Part shown: positions 10,128 to 23,510 of the stretch, in pieces
Position numbering within the stretch: position 1 is the stretch's first letter
Layout of the letters: each line of letters begins with the position of its first letter
Assembly: GCA_910589415.1 (NCBI GenBank)
Contig: OU342630.1
Span: forward strand, 74,520,186 to 74,584,185
Source of the DNA: Malachius bipustulatus
Lineage: Eukaryota > Arthropoda > Insecta > Coleoptera > Melyridae
DNA length: 64,000 nt
Direction: 5' to 3'
Notes under the pieces: model-generated
Databases searched by the model: none
Seen by the model: the letters and a program-made list of their open reading frames with translations, nothing else
Told to the model about the DNA's origin: nothing
Made by a program: the position numbers and the translations under genes

Positions 10128-10498
10128 ATATTTTATTTTTATACCTTATGAATAATTATTACCTAGTGCTTAATATTTAAGTTGCATGTAATTTTAGTAA
10201 ACCTAACGCTATTCCCTTTGAAAGTTGCATGTTACCTTAGTAAGCATATATAAGAGAAATTTTATTCATTCAATGAAACAGATTAATGATGTCGTTGACA
10301 GTTTGTTCGTTCAGAATTGTTATCTTATTTCTTCGAAAGGTTCATGTTATTTATGAACGTGATTTCTGAATCATATTCTCTAAACTTATCGTCACCTAGT
10401 TGTCCCGCAAACATACCCTTCTTCGGGTATAGTAACAACTTGAAATACGCCTGTGCTTTTTCCAGTTGGTTTATCTTTAATCCTTTCCTTACCCCGGT

Positions 10499-10509
10499 AA
10501 AGAGAGGTG
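10499..10509 (+). other. Polypurine tract
   Basis: AAAGAGAGGTG directly abuts the first base of the 3' LTR, the expected place of the plus-strand primer. An ATACCC/GGGTAT hairpin lies about 70 bp upstream. Confidence 0.75.
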
Positions 10510-12100
10510 TGTAACGTCGTTAAAGGTTTTATTCTTTAATTAGCTCCATTTAATATTATTAAATAAGATATCATTGTCTAAATCCCTACTATAAAGGTGT
10601 CCGCCTAGCCACTTTATTTGATTGAAACATGAATTTCGATCCAACATCGCCACCTGTTGCCGAGTGGTAAAACTAACTAAACTAGGCAAGTTCAAGATCC
10701 CTACCTTGTAGTACAATCTGTAACTTCCTTCTCTTACAATCTTCCTTTTCGATTAACTAGAAACACAGATGTCGCTGTGATGTAGTTTCGGAAGATGAAC
10801 TAACACCCTTTTGAGTTGCGCAAAAGGATTGGTCCTTTTCGCGAGTCTGGAACAGGCTCGGCCATCTTTCAATCTTGGTGCTTGAAGCGACAAGTCGCAC
10901 CCCTACCTTTTCTCTTTATCTAAGGACCGATTAATAAATCGGGTAAGTAAATTGTTCAAACTATCTGAAACTTTCTCTAATAGAGTTTATATATTGTTAT
11001 AGTTCTTTCTACCTACCCTATCAATCGGGGTACTATCTTATCCCATCGGAAAACCTATCTACGAAGTTGAACCCCACCTGTCTTCACGGACGCCATATTG
11101 ATTTTCAATATTTACTGCATCCGAATATCCGCTTTTATGGAAGGAATCCCTTACATTATCTGAAGGTTTTGCTACTACCTGCCCATGAATACTGGATCTC
11201 ATCATTCGTAGCCCCATATTTTCGAGTTTCATCTAACCTCGAAGGACGACCACGCTACCAGTGTTAGGCACGTGTTCCCACGGGACGCGACACCGTCCAC
11301 CAGTCTTTCTGCCACCCCAGAGGGAGACCACGGTCTCCTATCCTGAGATTTCGTCCAGGGCCCCGCTCTCCAGTCTCGGCACGACATTCCAAGGAAGGCA
11401 AAATGTCGTATCCGTAAGCAAGTGTGACATAACCTTTTATTGCTCAGAGTGATATCAGAGAAATCTATTAGGAGTTTTATGTATTTTTATTGCCTTATCT
11501 CGTCAAGAAATTGATGATGTTTTATTAATTAATACTTATAATCACCATTATTATTCAAGTAATACTTGAAATGAATTTGTCACTTTTTATGTGAAGGAAA
11601 AATAGATCTATTTTCTCTACCAGTTAAACTGTTAAATGAGATATTTTGCAATTAACTTCATGATCAATTAATTAGTAATTTCATAACCATAGAATTTCAA
11701 TAAGTTATTTTGTAAACAGAATTCATAAATATACTTTTCATTAAAAGATCAACCCTATTATTCAGTAGGTAGATACTACAGTAGTTAGAAATAGTTAACA
11801 TCTCATAACCTGAGTGAATTTTGATGCCTTTATAGTTCAGGTTACTTTAGATCAATTATTCAAAAACCATAAGGCACTGGCATCCCACTATCTTTTATCT
11901 TAGAGGAAATTAAACCGTACCGCTTTATGCTGCTGATGTTACCACAGTCGCACGAAATCTGGGTGAGATTTTGGTGCATCAATTAATACTTCGGCCCAAC
12001 GAAGGTAAGTCGGCAATTATTTCAACAACGATCGAATTTTAATTGGCCAAGAATCATTTTAATTGGCCCAGAGCCCAATCAAATTAGCCCGACCGCAGCA
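10510..12100 (+). repeat. 3' LTR
   Basis: It matches the 5' LTR over its full 1591 bp with no difference found by eye. The same short open frames recur at 11067 and 11261. Confidence 0.93.
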
Positions 12101-12104
12101 TTAT
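12101..12104. repeat. Target-site duplication TTAT
   Basis: It equals 1280-1283 immediately before the 5' LTR. The surrounding target is an AT-rich (TTA) run, so a 4-bp match is only moderate evidence alone. Confidence 0.6.
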
Positions 12105-15100
12105 TATTGCACTTGTTATCAATTTTACATGTTCCCTTCATTATTTAAAACACGAGAAAACATAATAATTGAAAAAACTCTATAACACTGTTGTTGATAA
12201 TTTTCCTTTACCGTTCCTGATAATACCGAATTTTAGAAACCAAGGAGGTAACAAGTCTTTGATCTCCATTTATCTGAGTGATCTGAGAGCAGTTATTCTG
12301 ATCACAATCTTTTTAATTGAACTTTGCACAAAGTGGAATCCCAGTAATTACTAAATAATTATTGAATTTCGAGAGGATACTCCATTGATTTGATATTGTT
12401 TATTGCAAAATGCATTGAGGAGAAAACTGTTGATCGTAAAAAATAATAAGACAATATTTAAGTTGCTCAACTCCACCTATTCGATAGAAATCAAATCTGA
12501 CAAAACAATATTCTCTAAATAAGATATATACAGAGCGATCACGTGAATGGGCGTTTATAGTATGAACAAAATTTAGGATAATTTCAGTCGTTTGAAAATG
12601 TTATGAAAATTTTTAAAGCCGACTAGATCCCAGGGTTGTCATAGTCAACTTTTTTTTTCTTCCACCTGCAGTATTTTTTATCGTGTCATAATAAAAGCTT
12701 TAGGTGTATTTAGGGCAATATGAATCTGGAATGTTTTAAGCCAATTCAGTAAAGATTTTTATTATACCATCATTAAATTTAAAGGTAGAATGCTCTTCCT
12801 GTGACTTTTATTCATTACAATGTTAGAGAAAGAAAACGATTTGAACATCAAATCGTTCATTCAATAAAATTATTAGATCTGTAGAGAATACTTTTTGAGG
12901 CTTAATTACCTGCCATTGGAATACATTGAACTCATATTCTGGCTTCAATTATCCTATTAAGTGATCGAATTGAATAAGATCTTAATCAAAAATGGTTTGA
13001 AGAAAGCCGACACGTATATTAAATAAAATTCACCAACGGAGCAAATAAATGAATGCTTGTAGTTTGCAGTGAAAGGAAAATTCTGTCGATGTTTGAAAAT
13101 AATCTAAGTACTTTTCATGTCATGAATATTTTTTGTAAATGACGAAAAGTCTTTACGATTGATGTGAAAAGAGTGTAACGTTACCATTGCTTTCAGGCCA
13201 CGTAGATTCTTCTTGAAAAAAAATTATTAATATTTTTCTCGTTAAGTCGTTAATGAACATTTAAGTAAAGTGTGTTTTCGGTATTTACTAATTTTTGAAT
13301 TATTCTGAAAGGTTTTTATACAGGGTAGTGTTGTTAACTATCTCATTATTGGGTTGGGACCTCTTAGCCATTAAAGATAGGTAGAGTCGAGTAAATAACG
13401 AAAAATCCAAAAGAAGATAGTGACTTTTATACTCCAATACTGTCTAGCAACTGTCGACGGTTACAGATACAAAATAGTGATATCTACGAACACTTACCTC
13501 CTTTTCTCTTAAATTTTGAATTTATCAAAAAATAAGTTTAAAAAAATTGATTTTCTCCAGTGGCGTAGAAGTTTTGCGACTTAAAAGAAAAAAAACTCAC
13601 ATAAGTACGACACTGGTATCGCCTGAGAAGTTTTTTCAATTCACAATTTTACCCCTCTATTAATATTAACTTATACCAAAATTGAGGAAAATATCTTCAA
13701 TAGTTTAGAAGATATTCAATAAAATTAAGTTTTTCGTTTCCCTTGGATTAACACCGTGTAACTCGAAAATAAAGGGATTTGGAGCAAAACTTTATATATA
13801 AAAGTACAATTATTTTTATGTGTTCTAACATACAATTATATAAATATATTTTGCCGGAGCTATGAACATACGAACTGGAACACCCTGTATATTATAAATG
13901 ATATTCTTACCCACTTAGGCCGTGTGGACGCGGCGCTGGTATGACTACCGCCCGTCAGTTGTAAATTGCAATAACTTTTGAACCGTTACGTCTAGAACTT
14001 GCAGCTTTCCAAAAAACTTCTTTGCAAATTCAACCCAGATTCTCAATTTGAGAAATTGCCATTTTGTTCGTAAATAAAATTAAGAGCTCCACTTGCGCTT
14101 ATTTTTCTCAAAATTTTTGATAGCTTGTTGTGGAAAAATTTAAAATCAATTGCTGCTTTACTACCGGAGATATAACGAGTTAAAGTCGAAATTCCATTGA
14201 AAGGGCCCGCGGCAAAAATATTTAAAACTGTTGATTTTTTATATGTTCCAATGTGTAAATCTTCGGTAAAATCAACTAAAGGTTTGTTTTTGCATAAGTA
14301 ATCGATCACAATTATTGGTTTGAAACGGTTACCTCACCCATACCACTTTCAATTTCTAAAGCGTTGTTAGGGGGTGCGCTGCAGGCCCATTACAAAACAG
14401 TCCTGGCCAGAATCCTGGCAGGCTGACGCTTGGCTAACTTGATTTGTTCAACTTTTTATTGACAATAAATAAATTATAAATCTATACAAGCTTTCCTCTA
14501 GTAGTATTATTCTAAGCAACATTTGTAATTACCTGAAAATTTGAAAAATGTATAAATGCCAAACGAATATTAATCTTTTGTTGAGAAGGACGATAATAAA
14601 TAATTATGTACAGGTATGTACATACCTATCAGCCAATTGTGAAACTTTGGTTTATTGATCCAGTTCTATAATAGAAGTACGAAGTTTATGTGATATTATA
14701 CCTGTAATTTATAGAAAAATACTTCAATGAAATAAAATAAATAGGTAGAAAAGAAGATCATTAAAATAATAGAATTTCTTATTACTTTGACCTATGGATT
14801 GACTAAGTATGGATATACTAACAACAATAAAACAAATTCGAATATTGAAAAAATGATACTTTCAATAGACACATTGATTTTATAGTCATTCAAATTTATT
14901 ATGCTCTTCTTTACTTAATTTTTTTTTCAATAATATTTAAAAGAAGAACAGAAAAGTTAAAAAAAAGAACAGAGATAGCTCTTCGAAGTGCAATCATGAC
15001 AGAAAAATAAGAGATAGGTAGGAAAGAGGATGTCAAATAATTTTTCAATTACTTCTATAGAGCCGTCATGACCGATTATAAGAAAATAAATGGCTTAAAT

Positions 15101-15349
15101 AGTAGTTATCTATATACGACTTATCACTATAGAAATGTGTCAATTCGATCAAAATTTCTATAATCTTCTGTTGTAACAGAAGTCATCAAGATAGTTTGTT
15201 GCAGTCAAATAGTTTTTTGACGACATTGTAGCAGAATAATTTATTGTCCTACAAGGCAGAGAAGTCTTGAAAGTTTCGCCAAAATTATTTGTCATCGATA
15301 AGAATAAAAAGTATTTCTGTCCAATAGTTTGAAGGTTAGTAAATAGAGC
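12105..15349. other. AT-rich intergenic DNA without recognised genes
   Basis: No convincing gene is seen. Isolated CAGGGT-type element ends occur near 13320 (TATACAGGGTAG) and 13883 (AACACCCTGTATA), but their inner sequences do not pair, so they are probably remnants of different copies. A short ORF at 12169-12354 shows no domain. Confidence 0.5.
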
Positions 15350-15580
15350 AAAAGCTAATTTTTGACGGTTTGGTTAGCCCAAAATAACTGCAGTCCGGTT
15401 AGCCCAAAAATTATTATTAAAAGGACCGGTTAGCTCTGACACTCGAGTTTTCAGAAGACCCCAACAGCTTAATAAAAAATATTGTTCAGAAGGTTAACTC
15501 AACCCAAAAAAAGGTTCTTGGAAGGTCCAGTTAGCTGGCAAAAATTAAAGGTTCTTTTTTTGAAGGTTCAGTTAGTTAAA
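15350..15580. repeat. Degenerate GGTTAGC-phrase repeat
   Basis: Phrases such as GGTTAGCCCAAAA, CCGGTTAGC, CAGTTAGC and CAGTTAGTT recur at irregular spacing of roughly 30-70 bp, each followed by A-rich sequence. It looks like a decayed minisatellite. Confidence 0.45.
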
Positions 15581-16145
15581 AAAATATATAAAAAATTTAA
15601 CTAATTATTTGGCTAATAATTTACTCACCTAGACCATTAACCATCATAATCTTGAGAACCATGTGATCATAATATTATGTATTATTCTTTATATCTTCTT
15701 AATTATATTACACGAATCCATGTTAATCCATCTTCGATGTATAATTTTTATGTGAGTTACCACCTGAACTAGATTTACGTATGAGTACATAGGTAATAAT
15801 TACCTATATACTTTTTGCATTATTATGAATATGTTTATTAATTGTAAATAGGAATAGGAATGTACCTAATTATTATGAGTTCCCGCTAAGTGGAAAGTAT
15901 TGTATTAATAATATAATAATCTTGAGATATTATTAAAATTTTAATATATCATTGTCTGATTCTAGTTCATTTTCTGAGCGATTTTTTCGAAGGACTTGAC
16001 GGGTTAAGATAAACTTACTAAGTGGGCTATATGATAACAATGGAGAATTCCGTAAGTGTTAACTTCATTATATCCGTAAGGTCTACTGATTTTTATGTAA
16101 TTATTATACACAAAATCGTCATAATTTGTCAACAATCTAATTGAT

Positions 16146-16182
16146 TATATAAAAGGTATCTGAGCGGGAACTTGTCATTTCA
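16146..16182 (+). promoter_or_regulatory. Candidate core promoter (TATA + initiator)
   Basis: TATAAAAG starts at 16148, and a TCATTT initiator (fits TCAKTY) has its A at 16177, 29 nt downstream, which is the spacing normal for arthropod TATA/Inr promoters. It faces the transporter gene. Confidence 0.45.
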
Positions 16183-16381
16183 TTGCCATTAATGTGCTTA
16201 TCGAGTATAGATTTATACAGTAGCGACATAACAGTCATCTGTATCTGTAACAGTAACTGGACTACCATAGGGGTTGTTTGTGGTAAAGTAGATTATAGTT
16301 TTTTTTTTTTTTGTGATTTTATCAACCGGTAATAAGGGATCAATTTAATATTCAACTTTAATCAAGAATCTGTTATAGCAG
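16177..16381 (+). other. Candidate noncoding first exon
   Basis: Downstream of the TATA/Inr pair the sequence runs to a good splice donor, CAG|GTGAGA, after 16381. Only a short frame from 16192 is open. I infer it may be a distant 5' UTR exon that splices to the acceptor before 26148 in the transporter gene; an unrelated noncoding transcript is equally possible. Confidence 0.3.
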
Positions 16382-19300
16382 GTGAGATTGTGATCTTGTG
16401 TTAATATTTTACAATAGGCTAATTAATATAAAGTTGAAGAATAAGTAGTCAGGAGAACGCCTCGAGGAATTTATTGGTAATTATTATTGTTTAGTCATTG
16501 TTGACAGACGAAATTTATTTTAAACTGACAATAATCAATTGTACAGAAACTTGTACTGAAATATTATTTAATAATTTTAACCAAAGAAATAAGAACGGTG
16601 CATTTCAAAGGATTGGGGGGATTGAGACAAATAAAGTGATATATCACCCATTTCGTTACAAATCTAAAGAACTATAGCTCAGTCTCACTTTTTTTATTTT
16701 TTATTTCTTCATCTAGTTAGAATGTGCTCAAATAATCCTAACAGCTAAATAAATGTGCAGTTTCTTCGAAAATTTACGAGTGCCCATAATACGAAGTTCC
16801 ATAAACGAAAGCATGAGTTACCGCTGAAGAAGTATCTTGGCGGGACTAGTGGAGTATCTCTAATGTAGCTGCTATTTTTCTAGAACGATTGTGTGCTGTT
16901 TTATCTATCTTTGCTACAAAATATTTTATTATAAATAAAAAGCTTATAAATAAATAAAATCACCTAAAATAGTGCAACTGCTATTAATAAATGCAATAAA
17001 AAGGAAACATAGTAACTAATAACAAAGAAAATATTTCCTACAACCACTAGGTAGGTATGTCGGAAGAAAAAGGATTTTTATTTTGAAAACTTTTTCAAAT
17101 AACCATTCTTAAAAATTAAAAAAAAACGAGATACAGTCTTTGGGAATTTCTAAATTTTTAAAGTCCAGATCTGTGATAAAAGTGCATGAAGATCTGATAA
17201 AATATCTACCAGTAAACAATGGCGAGAACTTCAAACAATTTTGAAATCAGTTTGGTTAGTTGAAATTATCACAGGGCTGGACTATTTTTTTTTCAACTTC
17301 CAAAACTCTCGTTTATTTTTGACTTTTTTAGGAAAAAATTTTTGAGAAAGTTGTTTGCCTTGATGAATTTTATACAAAAAAGTATCATCTTAAAAACACC
17401 ATGATACAAGATAAATTAGATAAATTAGAAAAATACCAAAGATGAATGTAGGTGAATAATTGCAACATTTATTAGGGATAAAATCAACACAACGTAGATA
17501 AAAATGCAATTTTCAATAGTACCTAATACAACTAGTAGGTTTAGTTTCGTTCAATTTTGGAACTGTAGATAGCGCGATTGGTCATTCCAGAATCGAGAAA
17601 GTACGAGTTGTTTTTTGGCCTTTCTGTTTGTTCGTGAAATAGTCTAATAAAATACGACTCGTGGTTGAATTTATCTTAGGTATAGTACGAGAGCCCACGA
17701 CCGAAATTTTTGTCTCATAGTAATACGACTAAATCCGCATCAAATTGATAAATTCGATTATCCTCAACCCGAAAATCGCAGTACTAGACATTTTACGTTA
17801 TTGTAGCATCTGACTTGATCAAATTTTCAAAAATGTCAAAGTAATCATGCAGATAACTTTTCGATACTCCGAAAAGATTTAGAAATCGTACTGAAGCGTA
17901 TTATTGAAGTCTATGTTACAAGCCAATGAATAAGTTGCTACCCCTAAATTAACTGATGATGATATAAAAGCTTATATACCCGAAACCCGATAAAGTTAAA
18001 AAAAACTGTTTATTGGAAAGTATCTCACATCTTAGATGTGAGTGTGTTTTTAGTCAATGTCACTCATAAAAAAAAGTAAATATATTTTGGTCATGATCGT
18101 CGGTATCGAAATCACTTTCCAGATCGCGATCAAGTGGGAGCTTAATAAGCGCCGGCGCGTTTAACGGGCGACTTCGGAACGTTCCTTTCGTTTTTGAGAT
18201 TAGAGGTGACATCAAAAATGTCTGAAAACAATCATCTCGGCAGCTATACAAGTAGTAAAAAATAATCGAACTAGGCTGCTATAATACAGTTCGGCTAAAT
18301 TTTTTGACCTTTTCAAAAATGCGCCCGGGCCATACGCAAACAAAGTTTTTTATCATAAAATTGCAAAATCTATGTACATTTTCAATATCGCCTGCCTATT
18401 TTTGGTTGATATACCAGAAACAGCCTCCCACTAAGTTGGTACATTTCTGACCGTTGCCGTCCGTTGTTGTCAGTTGTGTTTTTTCGGAACTTTTGCTACT
18501 CCGAAAATTTCCACCTAAATCGTGATTTGATTGGTCGTAATTTTTGAAAAACTGTTATCCTATTGGTTTATGGAGAGATGAGTTGAATAAATTGTCAGTG
18601 ATAAAGCTATAATACTCCTATGAAATGAATTGTTAAAAAAATGATAGTAAAAAATTAAACAGAATTTCACATCCATTTATTGTCAGTAACAGCTTAAAAA
18701 TAAAAACATGATAATAATTTAAAGTGTCTATTCACGTAATGAATAAGAACGCAGAACGTTTCATTTATGCTTTATTGTCTTACTACGTCATTGCATTATT
18801 TTTATTTTTCTATTGGTTTAGATTATTCGTGTCTCGACGTCGATATACATGAGTGGGAAATTCGCTGAACTCTTCTTCAATTATTTAACTAGGTACGACG
18901 AACTCCGTTGTCAACAGTCTATAGTCTGTAAGGATAAGAACTCCCTTTGTTTACATGACAAAGACCTTTCAACAGCTGCTATATTGCCAGCCAAGGTTTC
19001 AAAATCAATTTCAATGACAAATTTGTATTATGAATCTTGCACTTAGTATGAATTGAATAGGTAAATGTAGATATCCTGAATTAGGGTTTCATTTACAATC
19101 TTATATTCATAGTCCTTTAATAATCATAATAGCAGACGAATGCGTTTGTTAAATTGAAAGACGTTAAAAACGAAGTTACCTACCATTTAATGAAAGCACG
19201 TGGTGCTGGTAAATAAATAACGTCATTCAAATATTCTATTGTACGTGCTCATTCATTTAACAAAATTACAAAACATTGAATAGAAATGATTAAATTGAAT

Positions 19301-19416
19301 TTTATGGATTTGTCATACTCTCATTTACGCAGCAGGACCTAATAACAATAATATGGACCTTATGTAATACAATAATTAAATTTTAAAAATAACATAATAC
19401 TAGTAGATGTGTTATA
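16382..19416. other. No gene recognised
   Basis: AT-rich sequence with short chance ORFs only (for example 18060-18251 minus and 18849-19046 plus, without domains). Confidence 0.5.
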
Positions 19417-19934
19417 CAGGGTGTTAAGAAAATGACGGATAAACTCTTCAGTACATTGTAGGGGACACACAGTAAAGTACGGGAAAAATAATTAAAAAAA
19501 TTCCAGAGCTACATTTTAAAAGATATAAGCAAAATATTGAACAATAAATTTGGCAACGTTTAACACAATAACAGTTGCTATTTGGTAATTTCGTCTAATT
19601 TCTAACAATGTAGGTAGTCAAGGTATCAAAACCGTTGTTGCCAAATGCTTTTTTTTCAGCATCTTAGAAAAGAAAAAAAAAACTTATTAAATTTTCCAAG
19701 CCAGTACTACATCTTAAGCAATCTTTTTAATTGATAACGATTAAAGTACCCTTTTTTATATCTGTAAAATCATCTAGTTTTTGCAAATACCGAAAAACAA
19801 AGATAGTAAAATGTTAACTTTGGCATTTTTTATCTCACCAAATTGAAGACCAGAATTTTTTAAATTATTTTTCCCGTACTGAGTGTACCCTACAATGTAC
19901 TGAAGAGTTTATCCGTCATTTTCTTAACACCCTG
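19417..19934. mobile_element. CAGGGTG terminal-inverted-repeat element B
   Basis: CAGGGTGTTAAGAAAATGA at the left is mirrored by the right end TTTCTTAACACCCTG. The inverted similarity continues for about 90 bp (..CCCGTACT..) and TA flanks both ends. The 518-bp element has a non-coding centre. Confidence 0.8.
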
Positions 19935-20095
19935 TAGAGTATTATGAGGCATTGAAACTTGATTACGCTAATCAATCTAGGAATATACGGTACGTCCTAA
20001 AAATTGCTTAAAAAGCTCTGCAGAATACGTTATTGGGAAACATCATCGGAGGCCAGAAAAAATAATGAAAAAATATGCTTTTTGTTGAGCTTATT

Positions 20096-20448
20096 AAGCT
20101 GCGTACTCACTAGAGCACGAGCCCCGAACGAGCGCCCCGAACAGAGCTGAACCGCTCCAGATGTGGACGAGCATCCGAACAGAGCCAAGCACGCTCAAGT
20201 TGTTCGGCGAACGTGCTCAGACCGATCCGAGCTCTGTCGGTACATCAAAGGATGTTCGCGTTCAGTCTGGACGGGATTAACCAGCTCTACTGCCAAACTA
20301 AGTATCTACGAACAACTGGATCAGTGCCGAACGGCCGAACCGAATGCTCGTTCGGGGCTCGGGTGAAAAATATAAACGCCCCGAATGCTCGGCTCTGCTC
20401 TGTTCGGCGCGCTCGTTCGGGGCAAATGCTCTAATGAGTACGCAGCTT
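20096..20448. mobile_element. GC-rich miniature inverted-repeat element
   Basis: Inverted ends TAAGCTGCGTACTCA and TGAGTACGCAGCTTA enclose about 350 bp, strikingly rich in CCGAACGAGC/GCTCGTTCGG words in a GC-poor neighbourhood. Two 67- and 73-codon frames inside come from the low-stop GC-rich repeat and are not called genes. Confidence 0.7.
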
Positions 20449-22207
20449 ATTAGACAAAAACTAAATCGTTAATTGGGCAACGTGAATAAAAATTGGTGAA
20501 TGGTGTGGAGTTCGTACGCAGAACGGTTGGTCAATGCAGAACGTGAACGACCGCGGTCTACACCTCCAATTGGAATTAGATGACCAGCACTCGCAATCTT
20601 CTGATAACGTTACCATTTGGATGTCTGCAAATTGGAAATCTTTGGACGTAGACCGTCGCGGTCTTGTGTATTCCCATGGCATTCACTCAAGATTAACAAC
20701 ATAATGTATAATCATGATTCGTGTACAATTTTCTCGTTTATATTAGGAAAATAGCATAAAATTTGACGATTTTTCATTGACAGTTTGATCATTGTTGAAG
20801 CACATTTTAACAGTACCTACTTCGACCCGTTCACAAATTTGCCTCTTCATATCACAGTCAATTAACGACTTGGATTTTTTATCATTATTTTTTCTGCCTC
20901 CGATGATGCTTTCCCACAACGTACTGCAGAGCTTTTCCGCTATTTTAGGACATCATAGATTCCCTTTAGAGGGGACACTTATTTAGGACACCTAGATTCC
21001 CTTTATTCAGTTAATTTATATTACAAGTCATTAAACGTCTGCATTATCTCACCCTTCGTAAACCCTTATTACGTACAAATTTATACCTTTCCTTTATCCC
21101 CCTCATACTATCGCCTGGCGAAGAATCGTGATTCAACTAAATTCATTGTACGTATTTATATTTACGTAGCCATCTCACCGGCGCTAAGAAGGAATGCGAA
21201 GCTTTCTTAGTTTCGAAAGAAAATCGATACTTCTTCTTGATTACTCGTCCAATCGGACTGCAACTAAGATTTTTATATTGAGATTAGCAAAATAATAATA
21301 TATTTTGTAGCATCACTAGCCAAGGCAGAAATTTTTTTAGGTGTCTTTAACGTATAGTTAAAAGCAGTTTTTTGATATTTTTAAAATTACTAGAATTTAC
21401 ATACCTACGTAAGACTTTTCATTGTTGAATATACAACACTTTTTCATCATTTTACTTTGATAATAATTTCTTCCGTAAAAGGGTCTCATAAATTAACTTT
21501 TTCTTATGGGAATAGTCTTTATTTTTTTCATAGTTATATTTTTTAGGTAAATATTATCTTAGCAAGCATTTAGCTGAACAATGTTATAATATACAAGGTC
21601 TTTCATGGAACTGGATCATTAAAAGTTTATGCAATTCTAGTCGGTTTTTTGTTATGAAAATTTGCATTTTGGCATAGGTACCTATAGTCGCTTGTTTCCC
21701 ACTTAGATAAAATACTTCCAAAATAGTCGTACATATTTCCGGTTAAACCGGAAGTTGCATTTATTGACTTCGTTATTTGGAATGAAATGATGTATTTTTT
21801 ATGCAGATTTCCCGATATGGAATTTGAATTTTTCTGCAAATTTTTGATTTACACCGTCCAGCTTAAAACTGATTACTATAACCGTTTTTAAACCTTTTGC
21901 TGTGATATCAACGCTTTGGATATCCAAGTTAACCGAGTTTTACGTTGTTTCTAATAAATCTAAGTTTTAATATTTCTTATCTCCACAATAATCACAATTT
22001 CACAATTCCAAATTGAAGAATTCAATTTTGCATGATATCACGAAAAAAATTATGAGAATGTGTTTGAAAAATATTGAGTTATGATTGTTTGAATTTCTTA
22101 GCTTAAATTAATAAGGTAAACTAATATTTTATTACAAACAATAAACAAAATTAAATTCTCACAAACTAAAAAACAATTCTTGCAACACAAACCATAAAAA
22201 ATCAAAT
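20449..22207. other. No gene recognised
   Basis: It holds a short imperfect inverted repeat (GACCGCGGTCTAC near 20540 against GTAGACCGTCGCGGTC near 20650) and decayed palindromic-element sequence around 21740 (CCGGTTTAACCGG-like, resembling the outer shell of the element at 50914). Confidence 0.45.
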
Positions 22208-23340
22208 ATACTGGGTGATTCGGATAAGAACCGTCACAGAGCAGAGCGTATAGAGGAACCCAAAATAGGGTGATTTAACGCAACTTATATCTATACTTAG
22301 TTGCACCCCTGAGAAGTTATGGGCCTAGAAATAGGGTAGCAAATTTCGAAAAAATTCAATATTTCAGATATAATTATTACCTACTTGAACTTAGCAAACC
22401 TAAATTTGGTACATGTTTTGATTGTACCAAAAGCATTCATCGAAAGTAAGTTGGTAAACTTTATGGAGCGTACGTTATTTTTACATAAAAACGTTATACT
22501 TATTTCATGTCGAGAAAATGTATCGTTTTCAAGGAAAACGCATCTATGCGTTTCTAAGCATTTTCAAGAATTATGATATTTTATTCAGTTAAACTTCAAA
22601 CAGCAATCATTAAGCATGTTGTTACTTTTTTCAATTTGTCATCTGTCAGTTAAAACTGATGGAGTAGTTTATTATTGTTATTTTGAAAATATTTCTATAA
22701 AATTATTCTCAAATTTTTCAAAGATAAAGTTTTTTTTATCAAAAACTCGGTTTATTTACAAAAGATTTTCAAAATGGTTTCAATTGGCTTCAATTGATTT
22801 CAACCATTGGCTTCGATGCATTTCTAACAACGTTTGCATAGATTCATGAAAAATGAAAACGAATAATTAAGAGACAGATATCAAAATATCATAATTCTTG
22901 AAAATGCTTAGAAACGCTTAGATGCGTTTTCCTTGAAAACGATACATTTTCTCGACACGAAATAAGTATAACTTTTTTATGTAAAAATAACGTACGCTCC
23001 ATAAAGTTTACCAATAGTAACCAAAATTATTCATAATAAAAAAATATAATAAAAGACACACGGAAAAATTCTGCCGACAGCGCCCTCTGCATTGTGCTAC
23101 AAAACTTTGAAACTAATATCGTTTGACTGTCTCTGAAAGTGATGTATACCAATTTTCACCTTGATCGCTACTTTGGTTACCGAAATATACAAAATTTAAA
23201 ATTTCAAATTTTCTTCTTCGAGGTGCCATAACTTCTTGAGGAAGCACTTTTGTACTGAGATACGTTTCGTTTAATCGCTTTTCCTTGAGGTCGCAAAGCT
23301 GTAGCTGAGCTATATGTCCCATTAATTTACGGATACCCTG
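22208..23340. mobile_element. Composite of partial palindromic elements
   Basis: Residues 22208-22400 match the left arm of the element at 39183 (AAGAACCG...ACGCAACTTATATCTATAC) but lack its partner arm. Within it, 22451-22580 and 22880-23013 form a perfect-looking inverted repeat (TTGGTAAACTTTATGG.. against ..CCATAAAGTTTACCAA) around a loop of about 300 bp. Another isolated end, ATACCCTGTATA, lies at 23332-23343. Nesting and deletion are the likely history. Confidence 0.6.
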
Positions 23341-23510
23341 TATACATACAGTTTTTATTTACTTTAAGGAAATATTTTGAGTCTTTTAAATGAAATTAAC
23401 GTTTCATAAACTGGAGGACCATAGAGACACGTTAGCTTTTGAGGATACATTCTTAATAGAAAGAACTGAATTGTATGGGTACCTAAACTTACTAACTGCT
23501 ACCTACTATA

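Larger units (their letters stand above)
1284..12100 (+). mobile_element. Full-length Ty3/Gypsy LTR retrotransposon
   Basis: The 10,817-bp element has two 1591-bp direct repeats starting TGTAACG and ending GCAGCA. They are offset by exactly 9226 bp throughout and look identical wherever I compared them. A primer-binding site follows the 5' LTR, and a purine tract precedes the 3' LTR. The 4-bp sequence TTAT flanks both ends (1280-1283 and 12101-12104) as a target duplication. The gene order is gag, then pol with protease, reverse transcriptase, RNase H and integrase, which is the Ty3/Gypsy order. Both ORFs are open with catalytic residues present, so insertion was recent and the copy may be competent. 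Long LTRs and a long post-pol region recall Osvaldo/Ulysses-type insect elements, but I cannot assign the clade. It lies 14 kb upstream of the transporter coding exons. Confidence 0.95.

Noticed and set aside
13320..13890. A CAGGGTG-type element from paired ends at 13320 and 13890
   Set aside because: The sequences inside the two ends are not complementary, so they are not the termini of one element.
20163..20434. Overlapping ORFs of 67 and 73 codons
   Set aside because: They lie inside the GC-rich MITE, where stop codons are rare, and overlap each other.
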